A stretch of 64,000 bases of DNA from JBCDLI01 sp038745535 (GCA_038745535.1 JBCDLI010000002.1:1-64000), one strand, 5' to 3'; shown: positions 33,737 through 42,895, numbered from the stretch's first letter. Notes: generated by a model from the letters alone, not told the origin. Translations and numbers: made by a program.

Positions 33737-34912
33737 TCAAGCGGCCTGCTTGAGCGTCGCTTTTTGCTGGTGGAACGCCCATTCGACCCAAGGCATCAAC
33801 GCTTCAAGGTCAGCAGTTTCTACCGTCGCGCCACCCCAAATCCGAAGTCCGGGAGGTGCATCGCGGTAAGCGCCGATGTCGAAGGCCACGCCCTCTTTTT
33901 CGAGCAAGGAAACTAAGCCTTTTGCAAAGGCTGCCTGATCGTCTTCGGACATGGCGACCACGTCCGCGTCAACTATCTTCAGGCAAATTGAGGTGTTGGA
34001 GCGCGTGACTTCCTCACCAGCCAAGTTTTCAAGCCAAGGCGTGTTGTCCACGAAGTCCTGAACCGCTTTAAAATTCGCGTCTGCGCGCGCCAAAAGAGCT
34101 GGCAGACCACCAATGGACTTCGCCCAGTTCAGCGCATCAAGATAGTCTTCAACCGCGAGCATGGACGGCGTGTTGATGGTTGCGCCCGAAAAGATGCCGT
34201 CGATGAGCTTGCCACCTTTGGCGAGCCGAAAGATCTTCGGCAACGGCCAAGGCGGCGTGTAGGTTTCCAGACGCTCAACGGCGCGCGGCGACAAAATGAG
34301 AATGCCATGTGCGCCCTCACCACCCATGACCTTTTGCCAGGAGAAGGTGACCACATCGAGCTTTGAATAGTCGAGGTCCTGCGCAAACACCGCAGAGGTG
34401 GCGTCGCAAAGCGTCAAACCGTTCCGATCAGCCGGAATGAAGTCAGCATTTGGCACACGCACGCCGGAGGTCGTGCCATTCCATGTGAAGCAGACGTCGC
34501 GGTCAAAATCGATCTGGGCCAGATCGGGCAACACGCCATAATCTGCAGTAATCGTACGTTGATCATCCAGCTTGAGTTGTTTCACCGCGTCGGTGACCCA
34601 GCCTGCGCCGAAGCTTTCCCAGGCCAGCAGATCCACACCGCGTTCGCCGAGCATGGTCCACATCGCCATCTCGTAAGCGCCCGTATCAGATGCGGGCACG
34701 ATACCGATCTTGTAGTCGGCCGGCACACCTAACACGTCGCGCGTCAGCTCTATCGCGTCTTTTAGTTTGGATTTTCCGATCTTTGATCGGTGGCTACGGC
34801 CAAGCGCAGATGTGTCAAGTGACGAGGCAGACCAGCCGGGTCGCTTCGCACAAGGGCCAGAAGAAAAATTGGGGTTTGCCGGACGCGTGTCCGGTCTCGT
34901 AGTGGTCGCCAT
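33737..34912 (-). CDS. serC: Phosphoserine aminotransferase
   Basis: 391 residues from the ATG at 34912 (MATTTRPDTRPANPNFSSGP), with GAGG nine bases upstream; the open frame continues into the leader RNA but is not coding there. PLP lysine is in DVVTFSWQKVMGGEGAHG. The N-terminal FSSGPCAKRPGW is typical of the alphaproteobacterial SerC subgroup. It converts phosphohydroxypyruvate to phosphoserine with glutamate. First gene of serC-serA behind a structured leader. Confidence 0.97.
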   Translation of the reverse strand: MATTTRPDTRPANPNFSSGPCAKRPGWSASSLDTSALGRSHRSKIGKSKLKDAIELTRDVLGVPADYKIGIVPASDTGAYEMAMWTMLGERGVDLLAWESFGAGWVTDAVKQLKLDDQRTITADYGVLPDLAQIDFDRDVCFTWNGTTSGVRVPNADFIPADRNGLTLCDATSAVFAQDLDYSKLDVVTFSWQKVMGGEGAHGILILSPRAVERLETYTPPWPLPKIFRLAKGGKLIDGIFSGATINTPSMLAVEDYLDALNWAKSIGGLPALLARADANFKAVQDFVDNTPWLENLAGEEVTRSNTSICLKIVDADVVAMSEDDQAAFAKGLVSLLEKEGVAFDIGAYRDAPPGLRIWGGATVETADLEALMPWVEWAFHQQKATLKQAA

Positions 34913-34934
34913 GATAGCTATCCTCACAGATAGT

Positions 34935-34980
34935 TTGCCTCTCGTTGGGGAGAGGTGTCCCACGGCGCAGGTGGACCACT
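34935..34980 (-). ncRNA. serC leader RNA (candidate cis-regulatory element)
   Basis: Just upstream of serC on its strand lie two hairpins. One is CCTCTC, loop of six, GAGAGG, perfect, at 34938-34955. The other, GTCCACCTGCGCCGTGGGAC at 34957-34976, is a stem with a bulge. The serC motif (Rfam RF00517) is a described leader before serC-serA operons of Alphaproteobacteria. Position and paired-hairpin layout agree, but I could not run the covariance model. The ligand or trigger of that motif is unknown to me. Confidence 0.6.
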
Positions 34981-35014
34981 CGTTATTTGAAGTCAAGTTG
35001 GATTGCATAGATAA

Positions 35015-35042
35015 ATGTGGTTCCGCATCTGCGAAACCACAT
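35015..35042 (-). terminator. Hairpin after the first outer-membrane barrel gene
   Basis: ATGTGGTT and TCGCA pair with TGCGG and AACCACAT around a very short loop, a 13-bp stem with one T-G pair. On the minus strand it is followed by TTTATCT, a weak T-tract. It separates the barrel gene from the serC operon downstream. Confidence 0.55.
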
Positions 35043-35057
35043 CACGTGAGCGGCACA

Positions 35058-36140
35058 CTACCAAGTGGAGACCCGGACGCCAGCGCGTACCGAATGCACC
35101 TGAATGCTGTCATCGGCCTCAAATCCAGCATCGGCGAACAACTCATCGGTGCCGAATATGTGGGTGTACTTGTAGCCTAGATCGAACTTCACCTTTGGCG
35201 TGATGTCATAGGCAACGCCTGCGCTCAGCGCCAACGTTGGCAGCCACTTCGCAGATGTTCCAGCGAGCGTAACGATGTTGGAATCGTTCGGATCACCAGC
35301 ACCGTTTGGCATGCGGCAATCCTCAGTATCTGTTGGATCGCACGTCACTGTCTGTGAATAGTCCAATACCGCGCGGGTTAAACCGCCACCCGCGCCAACA
35401 TATGGTGTGAAAGGCGTGGGGTTTGGTGCGTCGTAATACGCGTTGGCAAGCACGGACCACAATGAGAAATCGTTCACGGTGTTGGTTGTGCCGTTAATCG
35501 GCACGACAGTGGACCCAACGCTTGGGCAATTCTGATCCGCACTGACGACTGTTGCTGTACTCAGATTGACACAGTTGCTCGAAAGCACTTGCCCGTAGCG
35601 GTCGAATATCACCTCTCTATCCACTTCCGAAATCGACGTGCTCTCTTGGATAACATCGGGGGACGTTGAGGTTGAAGTAATCGGCAGGCCGCCAGCGCCA
35701 ATAACCGTCGATGTGATAGTGGAACCGGGAAGCAAAGTCGTTGTTGTTGTCACGTTCGTGACCGGTGTTTGACGAACACCGGCAATACCACGATAAGCGC
35801 GAAATTCGGTGTTGTAATGGCTAAGACGGTCGCCCGTGATATCGACGCGAATGTTGGGGGTAATCTGCAGACCGGCTCCAACGCCGTAGGACAGACGCTC
35901 ACCAAAGTCGCCCTGTTCGGTACGGTCTTCGATCACGTCGAAATTAAGATCACGAAACTGGGCACCATCGATGTTATAGCCAATGTCTCCGCGCAAATAC
36001 CAACCCGTGCCGAGCTCAATCGGTTTGAGCATATTGGCATCATCGGCGAACACCGGGTCCATATCAGCTGCAAATGCTGGGCTCGCGCCACAGCAAACCG
36101 CAGCAACCAAGCCGTAATTGCGCAAAAAATTATACATCAC
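35058..36140 (-). CDS. Outer-membrane beta-barrel protein with a Thr/Ser-rich insert
   Basis: 360 residues. Signal peptide (LVAAVCCGASPAFAA) then an Omp25/Omp31-like barrel: GWYLRGDIGYNIDGA near residue 47, alternating strands such as YGVGAGLQITPNIRVDITGD, FTPYVGAGGGLTRAVLDY and VKFDLGYKYTHIFG, ending in HSVRAGVRVSTW with the terminal aromatic needed by the Bam machinery. Residues 126-172 are a Thr/Ser-rich low-complexity stretch, likely a surface loop. Paralogue of the gene at 36289-37224. A perfect CtrA box lies 56 bp upstream. Confidence 0.9.
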   Translation of the reverse strand: MMYNFLRNYGLVAAVCCGASPAFAADMDPVFADDANMLKPIELGTGWYLRGDIGYNIDGAQFRDLNFDVIEDRTEQGDFGERLSYGVGAGLQITPNIRVDITGDRLSHYNTEFRAYRGIAGVRQTPVTNVTTTTTLLPGSTITSTVIGAGGLPITSTSTSPDVIQESTSISEVDREVIFDRYGQVLSSNCVNLSTATVVSADQNCPSVGSTVVPINGTTNTVNDFSLWSVLANAYYDAPNPTPFTPYVGAGGGLTRAVLDYSQTVTCDPTDTEDCRMPNGAGDPNDSNIVTLAGTSAKWLPTLALSAGVAYDITPKVKFDLGYKYTHIFGTDELFADAGFEADDSIQVHSVRAGVRVSTW

Positions 36141-36195
36141 CGATACCCGCTTTACTCGACAAAATGGTCTCTAAACCAAATATCAACGATAAGTC

Positions 36196-36210
36196 TTAAA
36201 TGGCCGTTAA
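36196..36210 (-). promoter_or_regulatory. CtrA box upstream of the first barrel gene
   Basis: TTAAATGGCCGTTAA: exact TTAA-N7-TTAA, 56 bp before the barrel start at 36140. A further TTAA lies at 36220. It matches the box before the second barrel gene in the first nine bases. Confidence 0.75.
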
Positions 36211-36238
36211 GCATAAGAATTAACTTCATGGCCAAACA

Positions 36239-36268
36239 CAAAAAACCCGGCACATGGCCGGGTTTTGA
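36239..36268 (-). terminator. Terminator of the second barrel gene
   Basis: AAAACCCGGC, loop, GCCGGGTTTT with a T-run on the minus strand. It lies 21 bp after the stop at 36289 and upstream of the next barrel gene. Confidence 0.9.
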
Positions 36269-36288
36269 TTGCATGACTTTGAGCTCTA

Positions 36289-37224
36289 TTACTTGTAAAC
36301 GGGCTGGTGAACCGGCGTATGAACAAGCTTTGGTGCGCAGTCGTTCTTGCCGAACTTGTACCGGAGACCAGCGCGGATTTGGTGGCTCTCAATACCGTCG
36401 TCAAAACCAGGACCGCCGGCGCCAATTGGACCTGCGCCGAAATCAGCTTCGGCGTATTGGAACATCTCGCCGCCTTCGATCTTCTGGTACTTGTAGCCAA
36501 CGTCAATCGCCGCATTACACGTCACATCGATAGAGGCCCCGGCATGAAGCGCATAGGCAAAACGCCACTCCTCGCTGCCACCGTGTTTGACCGTTCCACT
36601 CTGGATGAAGCCCGCCGGAATAGTGTTCTCAAGGTGGTCAAAGCTCACGTGAGCACCGCCGATACCGACGCCGACATAAGGTGTGACGCGGCCATAGGTG
36701 CCAAGGTCAACATAGGCGTTGGCCATGAGCGTGACGGCGCTGAATGAAGTTTTGTCGGAAGACGAGCATGCTGCACCAGCGACGTCATCGTTCACGCCGC
36801 CGAGCGCTGGGTTAGGTCCAGCCACACCGTCGGGGCCGAGGCCCGTACAAAAGCCAGACGTGCTGCCGTGGAAGTCTGCTTCGGTCAGGTAATCCAGCGT
36901 GACGTCAGCCCGCAAAAATTTGTTGATATGTGCGCCAACACCAACACCGATTACATAGGAGTCGTCTAGATCACCGTCGAGTGACGAACGACCATTTCGG
37001 CCAATGCCCTGCGTGATGTAGTCGATATCTTTGATGTTGTTGAATGAGTAGCCAACGTCACCACGAAGATACCAACCGTTGCCGCTTGCCTTGTGGTGCA
37101 CTTCGGGTGCCGCCATTACCGGAGCTTCAATCACTTGCGGAACCATCATGTCCGCTGCATTGGCTTGGCTCATGATTGCCATGGCAGAAACTGCCAAAGT
37201 CAGCTGACCGAAACGCTTCATCAC
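36289..37224 (-). CDS. Outer-membrane beta-barrel protein
   Basis: 311 residues. Signal peptide ends near SQANAADM; mature N-terminus MMVPQVIEAPVMAAPEVH is the kind of linker seen before Omp25/Omp31-type barrels. Barrel segments include GWYLRGDVGYSFNNIKDIDY, VIGVGVGAHINKFLRADVTLDY, YGRVTPYVGVGIGGAHVSFD and AIDVGYKYQKIEGGEMF, with a final strand HQIRAGLRYKFG. Cysteines in FCTGLG and GAACSSSD could form a loop disulfide. The C-terminus continues 20 residues past the last strand with a VHTPVHQPVYK tail, unusual for a barrel. Paralogue of the downstream gene; a CtrA box lies 67 bp upstream. Confidence 0.9.
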   Translation of the reverse strand: MMKRFGQLTLAVSAMAIMSQANAADMMVPQVIEAPVMAAPEVHHKASGNGWYLRGDVGYSFNNIKDIDYITQGIGRNGRSSLDGDLDDSYVIGVGVGAHINKFLRADVTLDYLTEADFHGSTSGFCTGLGPDGVAGPNPALGGVNDDVAGAACSSSDKTSFSAVTLMANAYVDLGTYGRVTPYVGVGIGGAHVSFDHLENTIPAGFIQSGTVKHGGSEEWRFAYALHAGASIDVTCNAAIDVGYKYQKIEGGEMFQYAEADFGAGPIGAGGPGFDDGIESHQIRAGLRYKFGKNDCAPKLVHTPVHQPVYK

Positions 37225-37290
37225 ACTTATCCTTTCACGCCCGCGAAAGCGGGATACGCCTCAACTTTGGGACATATTGAAACCGAAAGG

Positions 37291-37305
37291 TTAAATGGCG
37301 CTTAA
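37291..37305 (-). promoter_or_regulatory. CtrA box upstream of the second barrel gene
   Basis: TTAAATGGCGCTTAA, exact TTAA-N7-TTAA followed by CC, 67 bp before the start at 37224. The core TTAAATGGC is shared with the box of the neighbouring paralogue. Confidence 0.75.
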
Positions 37306-37344
37306 CCGTACTTTTTTACCGTATTTCTTTACAAACGCGCCCAA

Positions 37345-38697
37345 TCAAGCCGCTGCACGAAGGTCAGAAATGACCTCCACAATGCCATCGACGACGGACT
37401 CTACTTTCACCGGATCATCGCCCTCCGCCATCACACGGATGAGCGGTTCTGTGCCTGATGGACGAATGACCAGACGGCCCGAATTGCCAAGATCGATACG
37501 GGCGGCGTCGATGGCACTTTTCACCTTCTCGTTTTCGAGCGGCTTGCCCCGTCCAAAGCGAACATTCTTCAAAACCTGCGGAACGGGTTCAAACTTTCGG
37601 CACACCTGGCTCGCCGGTTTGTTGGCGGTTTTTATGCAAGCGATAACCTGCAGCGCACTTACGAGGCCATCGCCTGTCGTTGCATAATCTGATAACACGA
37701 TGTGGCCCGATTGCTCGCCGCCAACATTGTAGCCGTGTTGGCGCATATGCTCGACCACATACCGGTCGCCAACCTGCGTTCGCGCAAGGTCCAACCCGAG
37801 ACCTGAAAGAAAGCGCTCGAAGCCAAGGTTCGACATAACAGTCGCAACTACACCTCCACCGCGAAGGCGCTCTTGGGTGTGCCAACTCTCAGCGATCAGC
37901 GCCATAAGTTGATCGCCGTCAATCAGAGCTCCATTCTCGTCGACAATCGCGCATCGGTCCGCATCACCATCCAGCGCAATGCCGAGATCAGCGCGGACCT
38001 CGTGCACCTTGCGCGAAAGGCTGCTCGTATCCGTCGAGCCGCAATTGCGGTTGATGTTACGACCATTAGGCTCGTTGTGAATTGAGACCACGTCAGCGCC
38101 AAGTTCCCAAAGGGCAGTCGGCGCCGCTTTGTAAGCGGCACCATTTGCACAATCCACCACGATGCGCATGCCGGAAAGGGACATCTCACGAGGGATAGTG
38201 CGCTTGGCAAACTCAATGTAGCGATAAAGATCGCCCTCAACACGCGACGCGCGACCGATCTCGTCGCCCTTTGCAAGACGACCAGATAAATCCTCATCGA
38301 TCAGCTTCTCTATGCGCTTCTCGATTGTGTCAGATAGTTTGTAGCCGTCAGGGCCAAAGAGCTTTATCCCGTTATCGTCATAGGGATTGTGAGAGGCAGA
38401 AATCATAATGCCGATGTCTGCGCGCAAAGAGCGCGTCAGCATCGCGACCGCAGGAGTTGGCGCAGGGCCAAGCAAGAAAACATCCATGCCCGCGGAGGTG
38501 AACCCGGCAACCATGGCATGTTCGAGCATGTAACCAGACAGCCTTGTATCCTTGCCGATAACGGCGCGGTGACGGTGCTTACCGCGCTTGAACGCCATTC
38601 CCGCTGCCATGCCAACCTTCATGGCTATCTCCGGTGTCATGGGATGGGTATTCGCCATTCCCCGAATGCCATCGGTGCCAAAGTATTTCCGCGCCAT
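37345..38697 (-). CDS. glmM: Phosphoglucosamine mutase
   Basis: 450 residues. Converts glucosamine-6-phosphate to glucosamine-1-phosphate for peptidoglycan and LPS. Phospho-serine S102 in MISASHNPYDDNG; magnesium site in GIALDGDADRCAIVD; sugar loop NEPNGRNINRNCGSTD; phosphate loop in RPSGTEPLIRVM. All are intact. Lies after ftsH in the same direction, as in most Proteobacteria, with a terminator-like hairpin between. Confidence 0.98.
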   Translation of the reverse strand: MARKYFGTDGIRGMANTHPMTPEIAMKVGMAAGMAFKRGKHRHRAVIGKDTRLSGYMLEHAMVAGFTSAGMDVFLLGPAPTPAVAMLTRSLRADIGIMISASHNPYDDNGIKLFGPDGYKLSDTIEKRIEKLIDEDLSGRLAKGDEIGRASRVEGDLYRYIEFAKRTIPREMSLSGMRIVVDCANGAAYKAAPTALWELGADVVSIHNEPNGRNINRNCGSTDTSSLSRKVHEVRADLGIALDGDADRCAIVDENGALIDGDQLMALIAESWHTQERLRGGGVVATVMSNLGFERFLSGLGLDLARTQVGDRYVVEHMRQHGYNVGGEQSGHIVLSDYATTGDGLVSALQVIACIKTANKPASQVCRKFEPVPQVLKNVRFGRGKPLENEKVKSAIDAARIDLGNSGRLVIRPSGTEPLIRVMAEGDDPVKVESVVDGIVEVISDLRAAA

Positions 38698-38756
38698 GCG
38701 TGTGTCCCCGGTTTAATTCTTCTTGTTCGAGCTCTAGCAGAAAACGTACAGAAAAA

Positions 38757-38786
38757 CGTAAAGGCCGCCCAGATAGGCGGCCTTTG
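38757..38786 (-). terminator. Hairpin after ftsH
   Basis: AAAGGCCGCC, loop of six, GGCGGCCTTT at 38760-38785, followed on the minus strand by ACGTTTTTC. It probably ends or attenuates the ftsH transcript before glmM. Confidence 0.75.
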
Positions 38787-38818
38787 CGATAAGATTGGGG
38801 CAGTTTCAACTGTATAGG

Positions 38819-40768
38819 CTAGCCATTCGGCTGAGGCTCCATGCCGGGATCGGCCTCGCCACCCTTATTCTTTGAAGCAGACTTCTTGCGACGCTTCACG
38901 CCTGCGGTCGGAACCGCCGAACCGCGAGACGGCGGTGTGTCGTCGCCCAGATCACGCGAAGGCGGCTTGCCTTCAAGCATACCGCGGATTTCGTCGCCAC
39001 TAAGTGTCTCATACTCGAGAAGCCCTTCGGCAATGGCGATCCAGTCATCGTTGAAGTCGGTGAGAATGCGATGCGCCTCTGTGTAAGCATCGTCGATGAG
39101 ACGACGGACTTCATCATCAATGATCTGTGCGGTTTCCTCCGACACGTTCTTGGATTGCGCCACGGAGTGACCAAGGAAGACTTCCTGTTGGTTTTCGCCA
39201 TAGGCTACCTGGCCAAGTTTGTCAGAGAAGCCCCACTGCGTGACCATTGCACGGGCAAGTTTCGTTGCCTGTTCAATGTCAGATGCCGCACCCGACGTAA
39301 TATTGTCCTTTCCGAACTTGATCTCTTCGGCCACACGACCACCCATCATAATTATGAGGCGAGAGATCATATACTTGTAGCTCATCGAGTAGCGATCGCC
39401 TTCCGGCAACTGCATCACCATACCAAGCGCGCGTCCACGCGGAATGATAGTCGCCTTATGAAGCGGATCAGACGACGGTACTTTCAGCGCAGTAATAGCG
39501 TGACCCGCCTCGTGATAGGCGGTCAGGATTTTCTCCTCTTCGGTCATCGCATTGTTGCGACGCTCCGCGCCCATCATGATCTTGTCTTTCGCGTCCTCGA
39601 ACTCCTGCATGGTCACAAGGCGCTTGTTACGACGAGCCGCCATCAGCGCAGCTTCGTTCACCAAGTTCATCAAATCTGCACCGGAGAAGCCAGGCGTACC
39701 GCGCGATAGCGTTTTGAGATCAACGTTTGGAGCCAAAGGCACGTTGCGAACGTGGACCTTAAGGATTTTCTCACGTCCAATGATGTCCGGGTTCGGTACA
39801 ACAACCTGGCGGTCAAAACGGCCCGGACGCAGAAGCGCAGGGTCAAGGACGTCTGGACGGTTTGTCGCCGCAATCAGAATGATGGACTCGTTTGCTTCAA
39901 AGCCATCCATCTCAACAAGAAGCTGGTTGAGCGTCTGCTCGCGCTCGTCGTTGCCGCCGCCAAGACCGGCACCGCGATGACGACCAACAGCGTCAATCTC
40001 ATCGATAAAGATGATGCACGGTGAGTTCTTTTTCGCCTGCTCGAACATGTCGCGAACGCGGCTCGCACCGACACCCACAAACATTTCAACAAAGTCAGAA
40101 CCTGAGATCGTAAAGAACGGCACATTCGCTTCACCTGCAACAGAACGTGCAAGCAGCGTCTTGCCGGTTCCCGGTGGTCCCACGAGAAGCACACCACGCG
40201 GGATTTTTCCGCCGAGGCGCTGGAACTTTTGAGGATCGCGAAGGAATTCGACGATCTCTTCAAGATCTTGTTTGGCCTCATCGACACCGGCGACGTCGTC
40301 GAAGGTGATACGACCATGGGCTTCGGTGAGCAGTTTCGCTTTTGACTTGCCAAAACCCATCGCCCGGCTGCTGCCACCTTGCATCTGGCGCATGAAGAAA
40401 ATCCATACCCCGAGGATGATAATCATCGGCAGCCACGATAGGAGCACTGACCCAAACGACGTTTGCCCTTCTGAGCCCGGACGCGCACGAATATCCACGC
40501 CGCGATCTTCAAGACGAGAGATAAGGTTAGGGTCGCCAGGCGTCACAGTCTGGAACCGCGTCTGTGTATCGGAATACGTTCCGATTATGCGCTCACCCTG
40601 AATGGTAACGGATTGAACACGGCCATTTTGAACATCTTGAGTGAATTGCGTGTAGGAGATTTCACGGCTCGCCGACGTCTCATCGTTCCCGCGGAACATA
40701 TTGAACAACGCGATGAGCATCAGAGCAATGATGGCCCACAAAGCAAAATTACGATAATTTGGGTTCAT
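38819..40768 (-). CDS. ftsH: ATP-dependent zinc metalloprotease FtsH
   Basis: 649 residues. Two membrane helices (8-23 and 108-126) flank a periplasmic domain. AAA module: Walker A GPPGTGKT (197-204), Walker B FIDEIDA (254-260), second region of homology with R-finger ALLRPGRFDRQV. Zinc protease site HEAGH at 419-423. A long disordered basic C-tail (VKRRKKSASKNK) follows. FtsH degrades RpoH, LpxC and misfolded membrane proteins in other bacteria. It follows tilS, as usual. Confidence 0.98.
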   Translation of the reverse strand: MNPNYRNFALWAIIALMLIALFNMFRGNDETSASREISYTQFTQDVQNGRVQSVTIQGERIIGTYSDTQTRFQTVTPGDPNLISRLEDRGVDIRARPGSEGQTSFGSVLLSWLPMIIILGVWIFFMRQMQGGSSRAMGFGKSKAKLLTEAHGRITFDDVAGVDEAKQDLEEIVEFLRDPQKFQRLGGKIPRGVLLVGPPGTGKTLLARSVAGEANVPFFTISGSDFVEMFVGVGASRVRDMFEQAKKNSPCIIFIDEIDAVGRHRGAGLGGGNDEREQTLNQLLVEMDGFEANESIILIAATNRPDVLDPALLRPGRFDRQVVVPNPDIIGREKILKVHVRNVPLAPNVDLKTLSRGTPGFSGADLMNLVNEAALMAARRNKRLVTMQEFEDAKDKIMMGAERRNNAMTEEEKILTAYHEAGHAITALKVPSSDPLHKATIIPRGRALGMVMQLPEGDRYSMSYKYMISRLIIMMGGRVAEEIKFGKDNITSGAASDIEQATKLARAMVTQWGFSDKLGQVAYGENQQEVFLGHSVAQSKNVSEETAQIIDDEVRRLIDDAYTEAHRILTDFNDDWIAIAEGLLEYETLSGDEIRGMLEGKPPSRDLGDDTPPSRGSAVPTAGVKRRKKSASKNKGGEADPGMEPQPNG

Positions 40769-40874
40769 TTAGCTTTCTCGCCGGATTTCCGGTGCTTTCT
40801 TGATGTGTGAGAGCAAAAGATAGGCCTGCGGCTGTCCTTTGCCAAGCACCGCGTAGTTGAATGCGATAAAATGG

Positions 40875-41987
40875 TCACTTTAAGCGCTGGATTGGCGGCG
40901 GCGATGGTCGTGTGTCGCCAAGTCGAAGCTTTAGGGCGCAATAGGTCGGCCAATCAAACAATGGCGTAATCGGCGGAAAAGCAGCTGCCCTGAAATTGCG
41001 AGGATCGTTGCGAATGTTCACGTAGCCATGGCAGTGTTGAAACACACAGCCACCCAGTGTGAGCGCGGCGTGCCCGCGTCCTGTCAAAAATGTCTGCAAC
41101 ATCTGCCAGCGATCCTGCGAAAGCGGGTATCGGCGGGCAGCAAAAACACGTGATATGTACTCTACGGCATCGACGGTTGAGCAACGCACCTCGTGGTATC
41201 GAGAATTCAAAACTGCGCAATTCGGCCATCGGCCACACGCGTCAACGGGTCCTTTGCGCATCAAGAAAAAATCTTCGTCGCAAATCAATTCAGCAGCAGC
41301 AGCAGCCCTTTGAAAACGTTTTGCCGAGGCATCTTTCATACGCTGGTCGACCACAGCAAAATCCAGCGATGAAAAACTGCGTCGCACGCGTGACCGTTCG
41401 TAATTTTGATCATCGTTTGTTGGGTCGTCGATCCACGAGGTGGCCTTGGATAAAAGATATTCGCGAATGCCAACGCGGCGGTGCTGCAAGAATGGTCGAG
41501 CGAACCATGTTCGCCCATCGTAAAGCGACGCGGGGGCCATTCCAGCAAGACCTACCCCACCGCTATCATTTCGCGCACTCCGCATAGCGAAAAGCTCGCG
41601 TTGATCATCCAGTGTGTGGGCGACTAAGACAAGATCGGTTCCGGCTTCGTTAGCCGCTTCACTCAAAAGGTGATAACGCGCCTCCCGCGCCGCCGACATG
41701 GTTCCGGGCGTGTGATTTGAGCCGTCCCACCTTTTTGTGACGTGTCGAACGCCAAGTTTCGTGCAGTATTCCGCAACACCCTCGGCTTCATCCGCACTCT
41801 CAACACGCAGTTGGTGATCGACCGTACACACAATTGCTTTTGGCAAATCGGCGCCGAATTCGGAGTAGGCCGTTAGCAGACCAATGGAATCGCTACCGCC
41901 CGAGACGGCAAGCAGCACAGATGGTCGCCCGTTGAAATCAATTGAGGAAAGAGAGCGTTGGAGTTCCACGCCCACCGCAGTCAGCAT
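40875..41987 (-). CDS. tilS: tRNA(Ile)-lysidine synthase
   Basis: 370 residues. Puts lysine on C34 of tRNA-Ile2 (CAT), allowing AUA reading. PP-loop SGGSDSIGLL near residues 30-39; AHTLDDQRELFAMR region corresponds to the family HTLDDQAET motif with RELF replacing AETV, a mild variation; then GLAGMAP and RPFL typical of the N-domain. The C-terminal half is short and divergent. It overlaps the end of cpoB by 7 bp, showing coupling to the tol-pal operon. Confidence 0.93.
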   Translation of the reverse strand: MLTAVGVELQRSLSSIDFNGRPSVLLAVSGGSDSIGLLTAYSEFGADLPKAIVCTVDHQLRVESADEAEGVAEYCTKLGVRHVTKRWDGSNHTPGTMSAAREARYHLLSEAANEAGTDLVLVAHTLDDQRELFAMRSARNDSGGVGLAGMAPASLYDGRTWFARPFLQHRRVGIREYLLSKATSWIDDPTNDDQNYERSRVRRSFSSLDFAVVDQRMKDASAKRFQRAAAAAELICDEDFFLMRKGPVDACGRWPNCAVLNSRYHEVRCSTVDAVEYISRVFAARRYPLSQDRWQMLQTFLTGRGHAALTLGGCVFQHCHGYVNIRNDPRNFRAAAFPPITPLFDWPTYCALKLRLGDTRPSPPPIQRLK

Positions 41988-42895
41988 CGCGCTCTTTGCT
42001 GTTCGCCGTCAATCATCTGTCGAGTGCGCGCCGACATGCCGTCAAATCGCGCAACCGCCTCCTCAAAGGTTGCGCAAGCCACATCACGGTTGCCCAGCGC
42101 ATTCATGATCTTCCCAATCTTGAAGAAGGTCTCAGGCGCTTTTCCCGCTGACGGATGTTCAGTGCGCAAATCGATAAAGGTTTCTGCAGCGTCCTCAAAT
42201 CGTCCTTGCGCCAACAAGCTTTCGCCCAGCCAAAATTTCGCATCTGCCGCAAGCGGATCGCTTGGATAGGTGGCCACAAATGATGAAAACACCGCTTCTG
42301 CCTGGCCATAGTCACCGTTCAATACGTGACTGTAGCCTTCGCTATAGATGTCCTCAGGCGTGCCGGTGAGCGTCACGCTGGCGACGACATCCCCATCAAT
42401 GGCCGATGCGACACTGGCAGGGGTAAAGTCCAATTCAGCGCCGATGACATTGCCATCGGCATCGACGCTCAAAGTCCCAAGATTGCGCGGACCCAGATCA
42501 TCTGCACCGGGTGCTACCTTGCTCGGATACCGTTGAGCAGGAATGCGGTTCAAATCGGCTGCAATCTGCGAGCCCACGTTGTCTAAACGATCAGATTTTT
42601 CAGCAAGCTGCGGAGGCGTTGCAACATCGGTTTCAGGAGTTGCTGACGGGGCGAGAGACCCCTGCTGCTGTTCTTCAAGAAGCTGAATGCGAAATTCCAT
42701 ATCCTCTTGGGCGCGGCGTAAATTTTCCTGCATCTGCAGGAGCTGGAAGTTCAACTCTTCGACCTGACCAGTCAATCGGCGCACTTGCTCTTCAAGGGCC
42801 GGTACCCGCGGATCGACCATCTGCGCCGTTGCCGGCGCGACAAATGCCGTGAATAGAGCAAATAAACAGAGTGTGGGACGCAACACGGTTGTCAC
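41981..42895 (-). CDS. cpoB: Tol-Pal coordinator CpoB (YbgF)
   Basis: 304 residues, starting at GTG with AGAGG upstream. Signal peptide ends at ATAQ; a trimerising coiled coil (VPALEEQVRRLTGQVEELNF, to about residue 75) is followed by a linker and a C-terminal TPR domain (YSEGYSHVLNGDYGQAEAVF, DAKFWLGESLLAQGRFEDAA, PETFFKIGKIMNALGNRDVA). CpoB links Tol-Pal to peptidoglycan synthesis during constriction. It follows pal and overlaps tilS. Confidence 0.95.
   Translation of the reverse strand: MTTVLRPTLCLFALFTAFVAPATAQMVDPRVPALEEQVRRLTGQVEELNFQLLQMQENLRRAQEDMEFRIQLLEEQQQGSLAPSATPETDVATPPQLAEKSDRLDNVGSQIAADLNRIPAQRYPSKVAPGADDLGPRNLGTLSVDADGNVIGAELDFTPASVASAIDGDVVASVTLTGTPEDIYSEGYSHVLNGDYGQAEAVFSSFVATYPSDPLAADAKFWLGESLLAQGRFEDAAETFIDLRTEHPSAGKAPETFFKIGKIMNALGNRDVACATFEEAVARFDGMSARTRQMIDGEQQRARC

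Noticed and set aside
35769..36533. 254-residue plus-strand open frame across both barrel genes
   Set aside because: It overlaps two convincing outer-membrane genes and a terminator on the other strand; no ribosome site or domain is seen.
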